Origin: JAWKWA01 sp041397765
Lineage (GTDB): Bacteria > Pseudomonadota > Alphaproteobacteria > Rhizobiales > Hyphomicrobiaceae
Length of the DNA stretch: 64,000 nucleotides
Reading direction: 5' to 3'
Assembly (NCBI GenBank): GCA_041397765.1
Contig: JAWKWA010000010.1
Span: 62,001 to 126,000 of the forward strand
Shown: in pieces, positions 46,850 through 56,302 of the stretch
How the letters are laid out: each line of letters starts with the position of its first letter
How positions within the stretch are numbered: the stretch's first letter is position 1
Notes under the pieces: model-generated
What the model was told of the DNA's origin: nothing
What the model saw: only the letters and a program-made list of their open reading frames with translations
The model's database searches: none
Translations under genes and position numbers: made by a program

Positions 46850-47647
46850 TCAGACGGTATCGCGGCCGCCAAGCACGATCCGCGCCAGCGTGCCCCGGCC
46901 CGGCCGCCGCTCGATCTCGAGCCGGCCGCCCTGCATCTCGGCGAGGCTGCGCGTCAGCGGCAGGCCGAGGCCGCTGCCGCCCCCTCCGGCAGGACGCTGC
47001 GGCAGTGGCGGCGCCTCCATGGCATGGCGGATCGCCCAGTCCTCGATGCCCGGGCCGTCGTCGGTGACCTCGATGGCAAGCTCGCCCGTGGCGGTCCGCC
47101 CGGTCGAGACGACGATACGCCCGCCCGCCCCGGTGAAGCGCATGGAGTTGGCGAGCAGGTTGATCAGCATCTGCCTGAGGCCGAGTGGCGCTGCACGCCA
47201 GTTGCCCAGATCGGGCGCAAGACAGGTCTCCAGAACCAGCCCCCGTTCGGCGGCGAGCAGCGACAGGCTGCTGACGGTACGGCTGACCAGGGCGTTGACA
47301 TCGACCTCCTCGAGGAGAGGGCCGGCGGCCAGCGCCGCTGGGTCGCGCGAATGGCTCTGACCGGCAAGTCCCTCGATCACCGCGAGGGCGTGGCGGGCGC
47401 TTTCCAGGATGTCGCCGAGATAGCCGGCATAGCGGGGATGGCCGACCGGGCCGAAAGGCTCCGTCAGCATCAGCTCGGTGAAGCCGATGATGGCGTTCAG
47501 AGGCGTCCTCAGCTCGTGGCCGATGCGCGCGAGCGTCACGTCGGGATCGGCCGGATCGGGAGAGGCGGCGGGCTCGGCTCGTGCGCGGTCCACGGCGGGC
47601 GGCCCCGGATCTGGCTCGTCGTCGCGGCTGTAGGCTTCCGCCGCCAT
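46850..47647 (-). CDS. Soluble sensor histidine kinase
   Basis: The 265-residue protein is a compact kinase: a disordered 40-residue lead, HisKA with His44 in GHELRTPLNAI, and a HATPase domain with NLLANSMRF, DDGPGIEDW and GGSGLGLPLTR. There is no transmembrane or PAS segment, so it must sense through a partner or internally. ATG 47647 follows GGAG; the frame is open upstream but with no domain. No response regulator lies beside it. It resembles cytosolic kinases such as PleC/DivL-type cores, but the assignment is general. Confidence 0.88.
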   Translation of the reverse strand: MAAEAYSRDDEPDPGPPAVDRARAEPAASPDPADPDVTLARIGHELRTPLNAIIGFTELMLTEPFGPVGHPRYAGYLGDILESARHALAVIEGLAGQSHSRDPAALAAGPLLEEVDVNALVSRTVSSLSLLAAERGLVLETCLAPDLGNWRAAPLGLRQMLINLLANSMRFTGAGGRIVVSTGRTATGELAIEVTDDGPGIEDWAIRHAMEAPPLPQRPAGGGGSGLGLPLTRSLAEMQGGRLEIERRPGRGTLARIVLGGRDTV

Positions 47648-48007
47648 GGCGCTCCGCGTCCTTCTTCGCCGTCTTGAAGCAGGCTCGATTCGATCGCAAA
47701 TGGAACGCCGCTTCAACCGGTTGACCTCGGGCGAATTGCGCGAGGGGAGCAGGAACCCGTCACCTGCATCTTCGGCGCAGAGATTCGCCTGAACCAGCTC
47801 CAAGGGCGGCATGGGGCAAAAGCCTGGGGAAGTCCAGCCGCTTGCACGACTTTTCCGCCACGCGCCGGCCTCGATACGGCCCAGTGCGCGGATGGTCGGC
47901 ATTCAACTTCAGCTATTGTGCATGAGCAACCCAGCCCGGCCGCTCAGGTGTGGACACCGGACGGCAATCCGTCTCATGATCGCGGCATCACAGGTGGAGG
48001 CCATGCC
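47648..48007. other. Divergent intergenic region between the kinase and phasin genes
   Basis: About 360 bases with shadow frames. The end near 48008 holds the phasin ribosome binding site GGAGG. I saw no repeat or clear promoter. Confidence 0.45.
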
Positions 48008-48382
48008 ATGAGCGATGCACCCCAGTTCGAGATTCCGCCCGCCATCCGCGAGCTCGCCGAGCGCAATGTCGAGCAGGCGCGCAGCGCCTACTCCCAGTTC
48101 ATTGATGCCGCGACCAAGGCCCAGGACGTGGTGTCGCGCTCGTCCGACGCCATGACCACAGGCGTCCGCGAGCTGCAGGACAAGGCCATGCAATATACCG
48201 CCTCGAACATGGAGGCGAGCTTCAGCTTTGCCCGCGATCTGGCCCGCGCCCGCGATCTGAAGGAGGCGCTGGACCTCCAGCAGGCCTATGCCCGCCGCCA
48301 GATGGAGATCTTCGCCGAGCAGGCGCAGGAGCTGACGCGCCTGATGACGAGCACGGCGGAGCGGGCCCGCCCGAAGGGCTGA
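48008..48382 (+). CDS. Phasin-family protein
   Basis: Phasins coat polyhydroxyalkanoate granules or act as general helical surface proteins. The 124-residue protein is almost all helix, with the typical core IRELAERNVEQARSAYSQF, DAMTTGVRELQDKAMQY and ARDLKEALDLQQAYARRQME, and no signal peptide. GGAGG lies 7 bases before the ATG. The phasin_2 family is widespread in Hyphomicrobiales. No PHA genes are nearby. Confidence 0.94.
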   Translation: MSDAPQFEIPPAIRELAERNVEQARSAYSQFIDAATKAQDVVSRSSDAMTTGVRELQDKAMQYTASNMEASFSFARDLARARDLKEALDLQQAYARRQMEIFAEQAQELTRLMTSTAERARPKG

Positions 48383-48388
48383 GCACGG

Positions 48389-48763
48389 TCAGACGCCGCC
48401 GCCTTCGCCAGTCTTTCCGCCGGTCCCGGTCCCTTCGCCGGTCCCGGCCCTTTCGCAAGTCCCGGTCGATGCGAGGCACCGCCAATGGCCGAGTGCCTCG
48501 GCGAGCCGGGCGCGATGATGCGGCTCGAGCTCATCGACGCCACTGACGGCGTCGGCTGCGGCCGCCAGAATGTCGGCCAGCAGATAGTAGTGGATGTGGA
48601 ATCCGACGTGGCGCTTCTGACCGTCCTGACGGTCGAGATGGAGGTGCAGGCCTTCCGCATCGGCCGTGACGTCGAAGCGGCTGCCGCGTCCGAACGAGCC
48701 CATGTAGAACTTCTCGGGGAAGTCGATCGAGACCTCCGCCATGTCGGTGATCGGTTGGGACAT
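48389..48763 (-). CDS. Small conserved-looking protein of unknown function
   Basis: From ATG 48763, which follows GAGGGAG, the product has 124 residues (MSQPITDMAEVSIDFPEKFY...). The central part alternates hydrophobic and polar residues (FDVTADAEGLHLHLDRQDGQ, then HVGFHIHYYLLADILAA), suggesting a small beta-alpha fold with many His. The last 25 residues are a Gly/Thr repeat (GTGEGTGTGGKTGEGGG), low-complexity and probably not structured. It is convergent with the phasin, 6 bases apart. I do not recognise the family. Confidence 0.68.
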   Translation of the reverse strand: MSQPITDMAEVSIDFPEKFYMGSFGRGSRFDVTADAEGLHLHLDRQDGQKRHVGFHIHYYLLADILAAAADAVSGVDELEPHHRARLAEALGHWRCLASTGTCERAGTGEGTGTGGKTGEGGGV

Positions 48764-48987
48764 CGGGCTCGCTCCCTCATGGACTGACTTGTTCAGAAGC
48801 TGCAGTTTTCCGATGATCGTATCGGCGGACCTCGTCGAGCGGAAGGGCATTGGGGAGCCGTTGCGCTCCTCGGGATCGCGGTTGACCGCTGCCCGCAACC
48901 CGGCGACGGACCATCAGGAGAGATGTCGCCGCGCCGGCCGAGGGCCAAGTGTCGACCGTCGCACGGGCCGCGACGCCGCGCCATAAA

Positions 48988-50085
48988 TCAGCCGAACGCC
49001 GCTTTCTGCGCGGTCAGGTGATCGGCTTTCTCGACACCTCCCGATATCGAGCGGATCTCGTCGAGGCTGCGGACGAAGCGGCGCACTTCCTCGATGTCCG
49101 CCGGTGCCTCGTTGGCGGAGTTGTAGGCATGGCTCATCGGCTTGCCGCGGCTCATGTGCTCGGAATAGTCGATCTGGTTGTAGATGTTGCGGAAAGCCGG
49201 CAGCACGGCGAGCAACTGCTCCTGCTCGTAGGTTCGGCCGATCTCCTCGTCGGTGATCAGCTCCTCATAGAGCTTCTCGCCGGGCCGGCAGCCGATCTCG
49301 CGGATCTCGATGCTCTGGGGCTCGTGGCCGAAGCGCGGAGCGAGCTCCTCGATCATCACCTGGGCGAGATCGGTGATGCGGAAGACCGGCATCTTTGTGA
49401 CGAAGGCCTCGCCGCCCCGAGCCGCCATCATCGATTGCAGGACGAGGCCGGTCGCTTCCTCGAGCGTCATGATGAAGCGGGTCATGCGCCGGTCGGTCAG
49501 TGTGAGCGGGCCGCCGGCGGCGATCTGCTGGATGAAGACCGGAACGACCGAGCCGCGCGAGCCGGCGACATTGCCGAAGCGCGTCGAGCTGAAGATGGTG
49601 CCGTCGCCCTTGTGCAGCGAGTTGGCGGCGGTGATCAGCCGCTCGCCCATCAGCTTGGTGGTGCCCATCACGTTGGTCGGATTGACCGCCTTGTCGGAGG
49701 AAGTGAAAAGCACGCGGCGGACGCCGTTCTGCCGGGCCGCCAGAATGACGTTCTGTGTGCCGATGATATTGGCGCTGACCGCCAGCGACGGCGAGCGCTC
49801 GCACACCGGCACGTTCTTGTAGGCGGCGGCGTGGAAGACGAAATCGACGCCGGTCAGGAAGTATTTCAGCGGCTCGATATCGGTGATGTCGCAGAGAAAG
49901 CTTTCGAAACGCGGCTCGTCCTTGAGCTGCCCGCTCAGATAGAACAGGTCGCCTTCGTTGTTGTCGAGACCGAAGACACGCTCGCAGCCAAGGCCGAGCA
50001 GCATCTTGACGAGGGCCTTGCCGACCGTGCCGGCCGCACCGGTGACCGCGACGGTCGTGCCTTCGTAGAACGCCTTCAGAGACAT
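48988..50085 (-). CDS. PseB/CapD-like UDP-sugar 4,6-dehydratase (extended SDR)
   Basis: The 365-residue enzyme is of the short, soluble FlaA1/PseB type: it dehydrates a UDP-N-acetylhexosamine at C4/C6, an early step to surface sugars. It has TGAAGTVG for NAD(P), HAAAYKNVPVCE, the family motif SSDKAVNPTNVMGTTKLMGE (Lys of the YxxxK-equivalent changed to the M-G-x-T-K form typical of this family) and GCRPGEKLYEEL. ATG 50085 lies at the start of the fold; the open frame upstream is not coding. It stands alone, far from the dehydrogenase/epimerase pair at 13.6 kb. Confidence 0.92.
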   Translation of the reverse strand: MSLKAFYEGTTVAVTGAAGTVGKALVKMLLGLGCERVFGLDNNEGDLFYLSGQLKDEPRFESFLCDITDIEPLKYFLTGVDFVFHAAAYKNVPVCERSPSLAVSANIIGTQNVILAARQNGVRRVLFTSSDKAVNPTNVMGTTKLMGERLITAANSLHKGDGTIFSSTRFGNVAGSRGSVVPVFIQQIAAGGPLTLTDRRMTRFIMTLEEATGLVLQSMMAARGGEAFVTKMPVFRITDLAQVMIEELAPRFGHEPQSIEIREIGCRPGEKLYEELITDEEIGRTYEQEQLLAVLPAFRNIYNQIDYSEHMSRGKPMSHAYNSANEAPADIEEVRRFVRSLDEIRSISGGVEKADHLTAQKAAFG

Positions 50086-50515
50086 GGTACTCGTCCTTGT
50101 GGACCCGCGGTCGGCCAGAATTGAAATGCGGGGCGCGCCGGCCGGGCCGATGGGCGGTGCCGCATCGTGCAGGGCAGCGATCCTCTGCCGGTCGCGACGT
50201 CGATTAGCAGCCGGGGGGCGGGACATGCAAGGCTGGAGGACGGTCGCGGCCGCGGGCGGCGCACGGCCGGCCAGGGCAACTTCGCCAAAATTGATCGTTT
50301 GCGGACATGGCGACCGAGCTCGCGGCGCCGTGCGCACTCGGCTTCGAGGCGGCGTGCCTCAGGGAGCGGGGCGAGTGCCTCTCGCCACGAGCGGCGATGG
50401 CCGGGCCGTTCGCCCCCGCGACCTCCCGACACCCGCGAAGCATGCGACCTTCGGCCGCCGAATTGACTGGGATCAAATCGAGCCGACCATCTTGCTGCAG
50501 TTTGGAAGCATTAGA
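50086..50515. other. Divergent intergenic region between the dehydratase and the peroxidase
   Basis: About 430 bases with only shadow frames. It should hold both promoters; none is clear. The last bases contain GGAAG before the peroxidase ATG. Confidence 0.45.
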
Positions 50516-51583
50516 ATGAATGCAGCAATGGGGTCGACCATGAAACGCCTAATGGCCGCGCTGATGATCAGCTCGGCACTCGCGACTGCCGCCGGGGCGG
50601 ACGAGCTTCACGATCGCGCAATGGAGACGTTCAAACCGTTGCCGTCCACTATTCCGGCGGTCAAGGGAAACAAGATCACGCCGGAGAAGATCGAGCTCGG
50701 CAAGGCTCTGTTCTTCGATCCCCGGCTGTCGGCTTCGGGCGTATTCAGCTGCAACTCGTGCCACAATCTCGGGACGGGCGGCGACGACAATCTCGAGACC
50801 TCGATCGGCCATGGCTGGCAGAAGGGACCGCGCAATGCGCCGACCGTGCTCGACGCCGTGCTGAACGAGGCCCAGTTCTGGGATGGCCGGGCGGAAGACC
50901 TGAAGGCCCAGGCGACGGGCCCGATCCAGGCGAGCGTCGAGATGGCCAACACGCCCGGCAATGTCGTCGCCACACTGACCAGCATGCCGCAGTATGTCGA
51001 ATGGTTCAAAGCGGCGTTCCCCGACGAGGCCGATCCCGTCAGTTTCCAGAACATGGCCAAGGCGATCGAGGCCTTCGAGGCGACGCTGATCACCCCCGCG
51101 CCCTTCGATGCCTATCTGAACGGCGACGAGACGGCGCTCAGCGACGAGCAGAAGAAGGGGCTCGCCCTGTTCATGGACAAGGGCTGCGCGGCCTGCCATT
51201 CCGGCGTCAATGTCGGCGGGCACGGCTATTATCCCTTCGGCGTCGTCGAGAAACCCGGCGCCGATGTCCTGCCCGAGACCGATCGCGGCCGCTTCGCCGT
51301 CACCAAGACGGCGGACGACGCCTATGTGTTCCGGGCGGCGCCCTTGCGCAACATCGCGCTGACTGCGCCCTATTTCCATTCCGGCAAGGTCTGGGACCTC
51401 TCCCAGGCGGTCGCGATCATGGGCTCATCGCAGCTCGGCGAGGAGTTGAACGAGGAGGAGGTCGGCCAGATCACCGCCTTCCTGCACGCGTTGACCGGCC
51501 GGATGCCCGAGATCGTCTATCCGGTGTTGCCGGCCGAGACGGCGACGACACCCAAGCCGACGGCGGAGGTTCTGCCGAAGTAA
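50516..51583 (+). CDS. Di-haem cytochrome c peroxidase (CcpA/MauG family)
   Basis: The periplasmic enzyme reduces H2O2 with electrons from cytochrome c, or does a related oxidation. The 355-residue protein has a signal peptide (about 1-28, ending AAGA), two CxxCH haem sites (Cys79-Cys82-His83 in CNSCH, Cys224-Cys227-His228 in CAACH), and the typical PTVLDAVLNEAQFWDGRA and FRAAPLRNIALTAPYFHSG. ATG 50516 follows GGAAG by 7 bases; ATG 50540 (MKRLM) is a possible shorter start. A Met/His in the C-terminal domain would ligate the second haem. Confidence 0.94.
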   Translation: MNAAMGSTMKRLMAALMISSALATAAGADELHDRAMETFKPLPSTIPAVKGNKITPEKIELGKALFFDPRLSASGVFSCNSCHNLGTGGDDNLETSIGHGWQKGPRNAPTVLDAVLNEAQFWDGRAEDLKAQATGPIQASVEMANTPGNVVATLTSMPQYVEWFKAAFPDEADPVSFQNMAKAIEAFEATLITPAPFDAYLNGDETALSDEQKKGLALFMDKGCAACHSGVNVGGHGYYPFGVVEKPGADVLPETDRGRFAVTKTADDAYVFRAAPLRNIALTAPYFHSGKVWDLSQAVAIMGSSQLGEELNEEEVGQITAFLHALTGRMPEIVYPVLPAETATTPKPTAEVLPK

Positions 51584-52007
51584 CGGGTTCATGGCGACTG
51601 CCATGAGCGCCGGTCGAAGCGAGTGCTGTTCCCGGTCGGTCGAGAACCGGCCGGGATTTTCTTGCTGAATGGCGCGTCGACTCTGCTGGTAGCCGCTTGG
51701 CCAAGTGGAGCGAATTCGACACTTCGGTCCCGGTTGCCGCGACGTGCGTTCTCAAGTGTCAAGTTCAATAGTTCCACCAGGATCTATTGGCGTTCTAGTG
51801 ATTATCATGATCCCGACATTTGCTCTCGCGGGCTCTGAAACGGGATGCAAATGTCGGAATCGAACCACCAGCTTCGTCCATGTGCGGTTGCATCGAGGGA
51901 GGAGCGACCTATAAGAGGTGGCGGGAGAAGCGTTATTTCGCAGCACGCGACTCGAGGAGGCGGCTCCGGCGCGATGGTCGCCACATCGAGGCGGTCGGAA
52001 GGAGAGG
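51584..52007. other. Intergenic region with a dispersed double-hairpin element
   Basis: About 420 bases between two plus-strand genes. The middle holds copy B of the dispersed element (listed). The end carries AAGGAGAGG, the ribosome binding site of the sulfotransferase. No gene is supportable. Confidence 0.5.
51708..51870 (+). repeat. Dispersed intergenic double-hairpin element, copy B
   Basis: Hairpin 1: AATTCGACACTT (51713-51724) and AAGTGTCAAGTT (51754-51765), with two mismatches. Hairpin 2: perfect 11-bp arms CCGACATTTGC (51813-51823) and GCAAATGTCGG (51847-51857). Both halves and their order match copy A at 30582-30709. Confidence 0.82.
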
Positions 52008-52925
52008 GTGGTGGTTTTTCGCGATCTGTGGAGGAGGGCAAGCAGATACGCCAATCGATCTGCAAGCGCACACAGAACCGCCGCCGGCATCTGGATTTTC
52101 GATGGGGCAAGATTGCGCGTGCCGCCCGGTCGGCTCGAGGCGATCAGGGCCGAGCTCGGGCTCGTCGCAGAGCAGCCCTTCGTCAAGCCGGACGGCGTCG
52201 ATGAGGTGTTTGCCATCCTGTTTGCCTCGCGCAGCGGCAGCACCTGGCTCGGGCAGCTTCTGGGCAGCACCGGCCTCGTCAACGACGTGCGCGAATGGAT
52301 GAGACCGGCACTTCTCACCCGTAAGGCCAAGCAGATGGGCGAGAGTGACCTTGCCGCGGTCGCCGCCGGGATGATGGCCGACAAGGCCGCCAACGGCAGA
52401 TTCGGTTTCAAGGGTGGCATCGCCGCGCTGGTGCCGTTCATCCTCAGTTGTGCCTTCTCCAGCTATCGCGACAACTTCCGCGTCGTTCTCCTCAGACGCG
52501 AGGACGTCGCCATGCAGGCGATCTCGCTGCACAAGGCGAGGCTTCAGCGCAAGTTCACATTGACGGCGCGGGAGAAGGTCCGAAAGAAGCTCGAAGTTGA
52601 CCGGTCCGCCTATGATTTTCACCAGATCCTCGGGCACGTCAGGACCATCGGCACTGTGAACGATTTACTCGCGGAATTCGCCGAGCTGAACGAACTCCCG
52701 AGCCTGACGATCTACTACGAGGATCTGGTGGAGGACACGCCGGGGGTGATTGGGCAGGTGCTCGGCCATCTCGGCCTCGATAGCGCCGCGGCCGTCGGCC
52801 TTACGGCCTCGAACGTGATCCAGCGCGACGAGGTCAACGAGGCCTGGCGGGCGCGGTTTCTGCAGGACCTCGCCAGGCGTCCGCGCGACCGGGAATTGGT
52901 GGAGCGCCTGTCGCGCCGGGTTTGA
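52008..52925 (+). CDS. Stf0-like sulfotransferase family protein
   Basis: Sulfotransferases move sulfate from PAPS to sugars, lipids or small molecules. The product (305 residues from GTG 52008, one fewer from GTG 52011) has a PAPS-binding loop FASRSGSTWLGQLLGS, RREDVAMQAISLHKARL and a C-terminal EDLVEDTPGV. This pattern is like Stf0 and related lipopolysaccharide sulfotransferases. AAGGAGAGG lies just before the double GTG, so this start is preferred to GTG 51918. Neighbouring surface-sugar genes would fit a role in polysaccharide sulfation, but no direct link is shown. Confidence 0.82.
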   Translation: MVVFRDLWRRASRYANRSASAHRTAAGIWIFDGARLRVPPGRLEAIRAELGLVAEQPFVKPDGVDEVFAILFASRSGSTWLGQLLGSTGLVNDVREWMRPALLTRKAKQMGESDLAAVAAGMMADKAANGRFGFKGGIAALVPFILSCAFSSYRDNFRVVLLRREDVAMQAISLHKARLQRKFTLTAREKVRKKLEVDRSAYDFHQILGHVRTIGTVNDLLAEFAELNELPSLTIYYEDLVEDTPGVIGQVLGHLGLDSAAAVGLTASNVIQRDEVNEAWRARFLQDLARRPRDRELVERLSRRV

Positions 52926-53123
52926 GGGCGGAGCCCGCGGCTCCGCCGGTATGCCGGGCCCGCGGGTGCTGTGTTTCGATAGGCGCAGGTCGAAGACGAA
53001 CCCATCACGAAGATCCCCAATGGCACGACGGTGTAGAAGAAGAAGTGCATCACCTCGCCCATGGTACGGCCCAAGAGCTTGCGCCCCCGGGAAGCAGGCG
53101 GTCGCCAGCCCGAAGGTCCTTCT

Positions 53124-54104
53124 TCAGATCCGGAAGATCCGCTCGACGTTCTTCGAGCGCACGGCCCGGCGCTGGTCGGGCGGCAGGCGGTCGACCTGGG
53201 CGAGGATGCCCTTCATGTCGCCGACGATGTGGGGGTAGTCGGAGCCGAACAGCACATTGCCGGTACCGCCGATCGAGAGGCAGTATTTCAGCGCCTCGTA
53301 ATTGTAGACGATCGAGTCGTAGTAGATACGCTGCAGATATTCGTAGGGCTCGTGCTCGGTCGCCTGATCCTCGAAGGTCGAGATCTCGTAGCCACGGTTG
53401 AACCTGCCGACCAGATAGGGCAGCGCGCCGCCGCCGTGCGAAGCGATGATCTTCAGCTTCTGGTGACGATCGAGGAAGCCGTCGAGGATCAGCCGGGCGA
53501 CGGCGAGCGTGGTGTCGAAGATGAAGCCGACGCTCCAGGTCATGTCGTACTCACGCATCTTCAGGGCATCGACGCCGGGGGGATCGGTCGGATGCACCAG
53601 CACCGGTAGCTCGAGATCGTCGATCAGCCGCCAGATCGGCGCGAACTCCGGCTCGGTCAGACGCCGGCCGGCGATATTGGCGAGCACCATGACGCCGACT
53701 GCGCCGTTGGCATGGGCGCGCTTCAGCTCGGCGACGGCGTCCTCGGGATACTCCCATGGCAGCGAAGCCATCCAGCGGATGCGGTCGGGGTAGCTGCGCT
53801 GGGCCGCCGCCATGTCGTCGTTGACGAGGCGGGCGGCCTTCAGGCTCACCTCCCGTCCGCCCCAATAGACGTTCGGGCAGGTCAGCGAGACGACCGCCAT
53901 GTCGACCCTCGCCTCATCCATGTCCTTGATTCGTAGCGCGTAGTCGAAATGACCGGGCGTCGGAATCGAGACCGGCGCATCGCCGCGATAGATGCACGGC
54001 CGGCCATTGGCCGCCTCGCCGACATGATAGGGCGCTCCGCTGGCGCGCAGCAGCTCCATCCACTCCTTGCTGTACATGTGGGTATGGATATCGATGACCG
54101 TCAT
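53124..54104 (-). CDS. ACMSD-like amidohydrolase
   Basis: The 326-residue protein belongs to the aminocarboxymuconate-semialdehyde decarboxylase/amidohydrolase 2 family, zinc enzymes that decarboxylate or hydrolyse small acids. It has the metal motif DIHTHMY (His7, His9), LVHPTDP, SHGGGALPYL and the C-terminal FGSDYPH with catalytic Asp. GAGGAG is before the ATG. Its neighbours on the same strand (DadA-like, SDR, PuuE-like) suggest a catabolic operon; the substrate is not evident from sequence. Confidence 0.92.
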   Translation of the reverse strand: MTVIDIHTHMYSKEWMELLRASGAPYHVGEAANGRPCIYRGDAPVSIPTPGHFDYALRIKDMDEARVDMAVVSLTCPNVYWGGREVSLKAARLVNDDMAAAQRSYPDRIRWMASLPWEYPEDAVAELKRAHANGAVGVMVLANIAGRRLTEPEFAPIWRLIDDLELPVLVHPTDPPGVDALKMREYDMTWSVGFIFDTTLAVARLILDGFLDRHQKLKIIASHGGGALPYLVGRFNRGYEISTFEDQATEHEPYEYLQRIYYDSIVYNYEALKYCLSIGGTGNVLFGSDYPHIVGDMKGILAQVDRLPPDQRRAVRSKNVERIFRI

Positions 54105-54196
54105 CTACCTGCACTCCTCGCCCAAGCGTCTCGCCAAGCTGGTTGTATGGTGAATTCCGACATTCCGACGGGGCTTCCGTCCATCTCTTGCAGGTA

Positions 54197-55437
54197 TCAG
54201 AGCCGCATGCCGTCCATGGCGATGGCGGGCTGGCGCTGGCCGACAAGATCGGCGAGCACGCGGGCCGAGCCGTTGGACATGGTCCAGCCGACGTGACCGT
54301 GGCCAGCATTGAGAAAGAGATTGGCAATGTGCGTGCGGTCGATCACCGGCATGCCTGTCGGGGTCATCGGGCGCAGGCCCGCCCACATCTCGGCGCGACC
54401 ATAGTCGATCCCCGCCGGGAACACCGCGCGGGTGCGCTCCAGCATGCGGGTGAAATCCGCCGGCCTGTGGCTGTCGTCATAACCGGCGATCTCGGCCGTC
54501 GCCGTGATGCGCAGCCGCTGTCCCATCGGGCAATAGGCGAGCAGGTTGTTCTCATCGACGCCGCCCATGCGCGGCGCCCGCGACGGATCCGTGATCGGCA
54601 GCGTCATCGAATAGCCCTTCACCGGATAGATCGGCAGGGCGATGCCGAAAGGCTTCACCAGCGCCGGCGCGGCGATGCCGAGGCAGACGACGAAGGCGTC
54701 GGCTGCGAGGGGGCCGGCATCGGTCTCGGCGTGGGTGATGCCGTCGGCGCCGGCTTTCAGGGCGCGGACGGCCCGGCCGGTCAGGACGGTTGCGCCGCGC
54801 TGACGGCAGGCCTCCAAGAGGCCGCGGGCGAACAGCATGCAGTCGCCGCTTTCGTCGGAGGGGCAAAGAGCCCGCCGGCGATCTGCGCGCGCGCGGCGAC
54901 AAGGCCCGGATCGCGGCCGGCGACGGCCTCGGGCGTCATCTCCTCGATCGCGAGGCCGACCGAGCGCAGGATGTCGGCCTTGGCCGAGGCTGTGCGGAAG
55001 CTCGCCGGCGAGCGGTACCAGTACATGAGCCCGCCGGTATTGCGGTCATAGGCGATCCTCGTTTCGGCGGCGACCTCGCCCAGCACCTGCTGGGAATAGA
55101 TGCACAGCCGCGCCTTGTTGAGCGTGTTGATGCGGGCGCGCTCGGCGGTGCACTCCTTGAGGAACGACATCACCCACGACCATTGACGCGGGTCGGGGCG
55201 CGGCTTGAAGCGGATCGCCTGGTCGGCGTTGATCATCGAGCGCCACATCATGCCCGGTGCCGCGGGGGACGCCCAGGCATAGGCGTGGGCCGGCGCGATC
55301 AGCCCGGCATTGGCGAAGCTGGTGAAGGCCGCCGCGTCGTCGTTGCGCTCGATGATCGTGACGTCATGGCCGTCCTTCAGCAGTTGCCAGGCCGTCGTCA
55401 CGCCGATGATGCCGGCGCCAAGTACCGCAACCCTCAT
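54197..55437 (-). pseudogene. dadA: D-amino acid dehydrogenase-like FAD oxidoreductase with one frameshift
   Basis: DadA oxidises D-amino acids with FAD at the inner membrane. The 5' frame (ATG 55437, after GGGGAGG) begins MRVAVLGAGIIGVTTAWQLL with the FAD GxGxxG motif. At a run of four C on the minus strand (54861-54864) one base appears missing: a single extra C would join AQIAGGLFAP to SDESGDCMLFARGLLEACRQ. The second frame continues to the stop at 54197 with the FAD motifs PVKGYSMTLPI and LFLNAGHGHVGWTMS. The joined product would be about 413 residues, a normal DadA length. Either a pseudogene or a sequence error. Confidence 0.85.
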
Positions 55438-55454
55438 GCGAGACCTCCCCGTCC

Positions 55455-55481
55455 CCTCGAGTGTCGAATTCGCTCCACCAG
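55455..55481 (-). repeat. Partial copy of the dispersed hairpin element
   Basis: On the minus strand the sequence TGGTGGAGCGAATTCGACAC is the left part of the element at 51708. It lies just upstream of the dadA-like gene. The rest of the element is missing. Confidence 0.55.
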
Positions 55482-55493
55482 GGGCGACCTCTT

Positions 55494-56258
55494 TCACCGC
55501 GCCGTGTAGCCGCCGTCGACCAGAAGATCGGCGCCTGTCATGAAGCTCGAATCGTCGCTTGCGAGGAACAGCGCCGCCCGCGCGATCTCCTCGACATGGG
55601 CGAGCCGGCCGAGCGGATGCATGGGCGCGCCCCATTCCTTCTCCGCCTTCTCACGCGATCCCCACTTCTCGATCATGCTCTCGGTGGCGACCCCGCCGGG
55701 AGAGAGCGTGTTGACGCGGATGCGCTCGGCGGCGTGATCGAGGGCCATGGCCTTGGTCAGGCCGCAGAGCGCGCTCTTTGTCGCGCAATAGGCCGATTGT
55801 CCCGGCCGGCCGACCAGCGCCATCTGCGACGAGACATGGATGATGCTGCCGCCGCCGGCGGCGACCATATGCGGCACGGCGTGCTTGCTCATCAGGAAGC
55901 AGCCGCCGACATTGACTGCAAAGGAGCGCTCCCAGTCGTCCTCGTCGAGGGTGACGACGCTGGCATCGGCGATGAAATGGGCCGCCGCATTGACGAGGAT
56001 GTCGAGGCGCTCGAGTCGTTCGGCGATCGACTGCACCACGGTCTCGACGCGGCGGCCATCGCTGACATCGGCCTGCACGGCGATGGCCCGGCCGCCGGCC
56101 TTCTCGATCTCGGCGGCGGCGGCCTCCGCCTGGGGCTTCCTCTGGTCGAGGCAGGCGACGGCGGCGCCTTCGGATGCGAACAGCCGGGCGATGCCGCGGC
56201 CGATGCCGCTGCCGGCCCCCGTCACGATCGCGGTCCGGCCGTCGAGCTTGCTGGTCAT
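55494..56258 (-). CDS. Short-chain dehydrogenase/reductase
   Basis: The 254-residue classical SDR has TGAGSGIG (13-20), the strand-2 Asp in CLDQRK (NAD preference), NAAA in place of the usual NNAG (90-93), the catalytic Ser144, Tyr157 and Lys161 (HVSSQM, AYCATK), and the end SFMTGADLLVDGG. It is in line with the dadA-like gene 56 bases downstream and the PuuE-like gene upstream. Confidence 0.93.
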   Translation of the reverse strand: MTSKLDGRTAIVTGAGSGIGRGIARLFASEGAAVACLDQRKPQAEAAAAEIEKAGGRAIAVQADVSDGRRVETVVQSIAERLERLDILVNAAAHFIADASVVTLDEDDWERSFAVNVGGCFLMSKHAVPHMVAAGGGSIIHVSSQMALVGRPGQSAYCATKSALCGLTKAMALDHAAERIRVNTLSPGGVATESMIEKWGSREKAEKEWGAPMHPLGRLAHVEEIARAALFLASDDSSFMTGADLLVDGGYTAR

Positions 56259-56302
56259 CGGCTCCTCGTCCTTTCTCGTCTCTCTCGTCCCACCTCGTCC
56301 CT

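Noticed and set aside
50084..50515. In-frame extension upstream of the cytochrome peroxidase
   Set aside because: The extra residues are Arg/Gly/Ser-rich and precede a clear signal peptide, so they are not coding.
52930..53074. Short minus-strand frame starting MGEVMHFFFYTVVPLG
   Set aside because: The first ~30 residues look like a membrane helix, but the rest overlaps the sulfotransferase 3' end as a shadow. No homology was recognisable; it might be a gene remnant.
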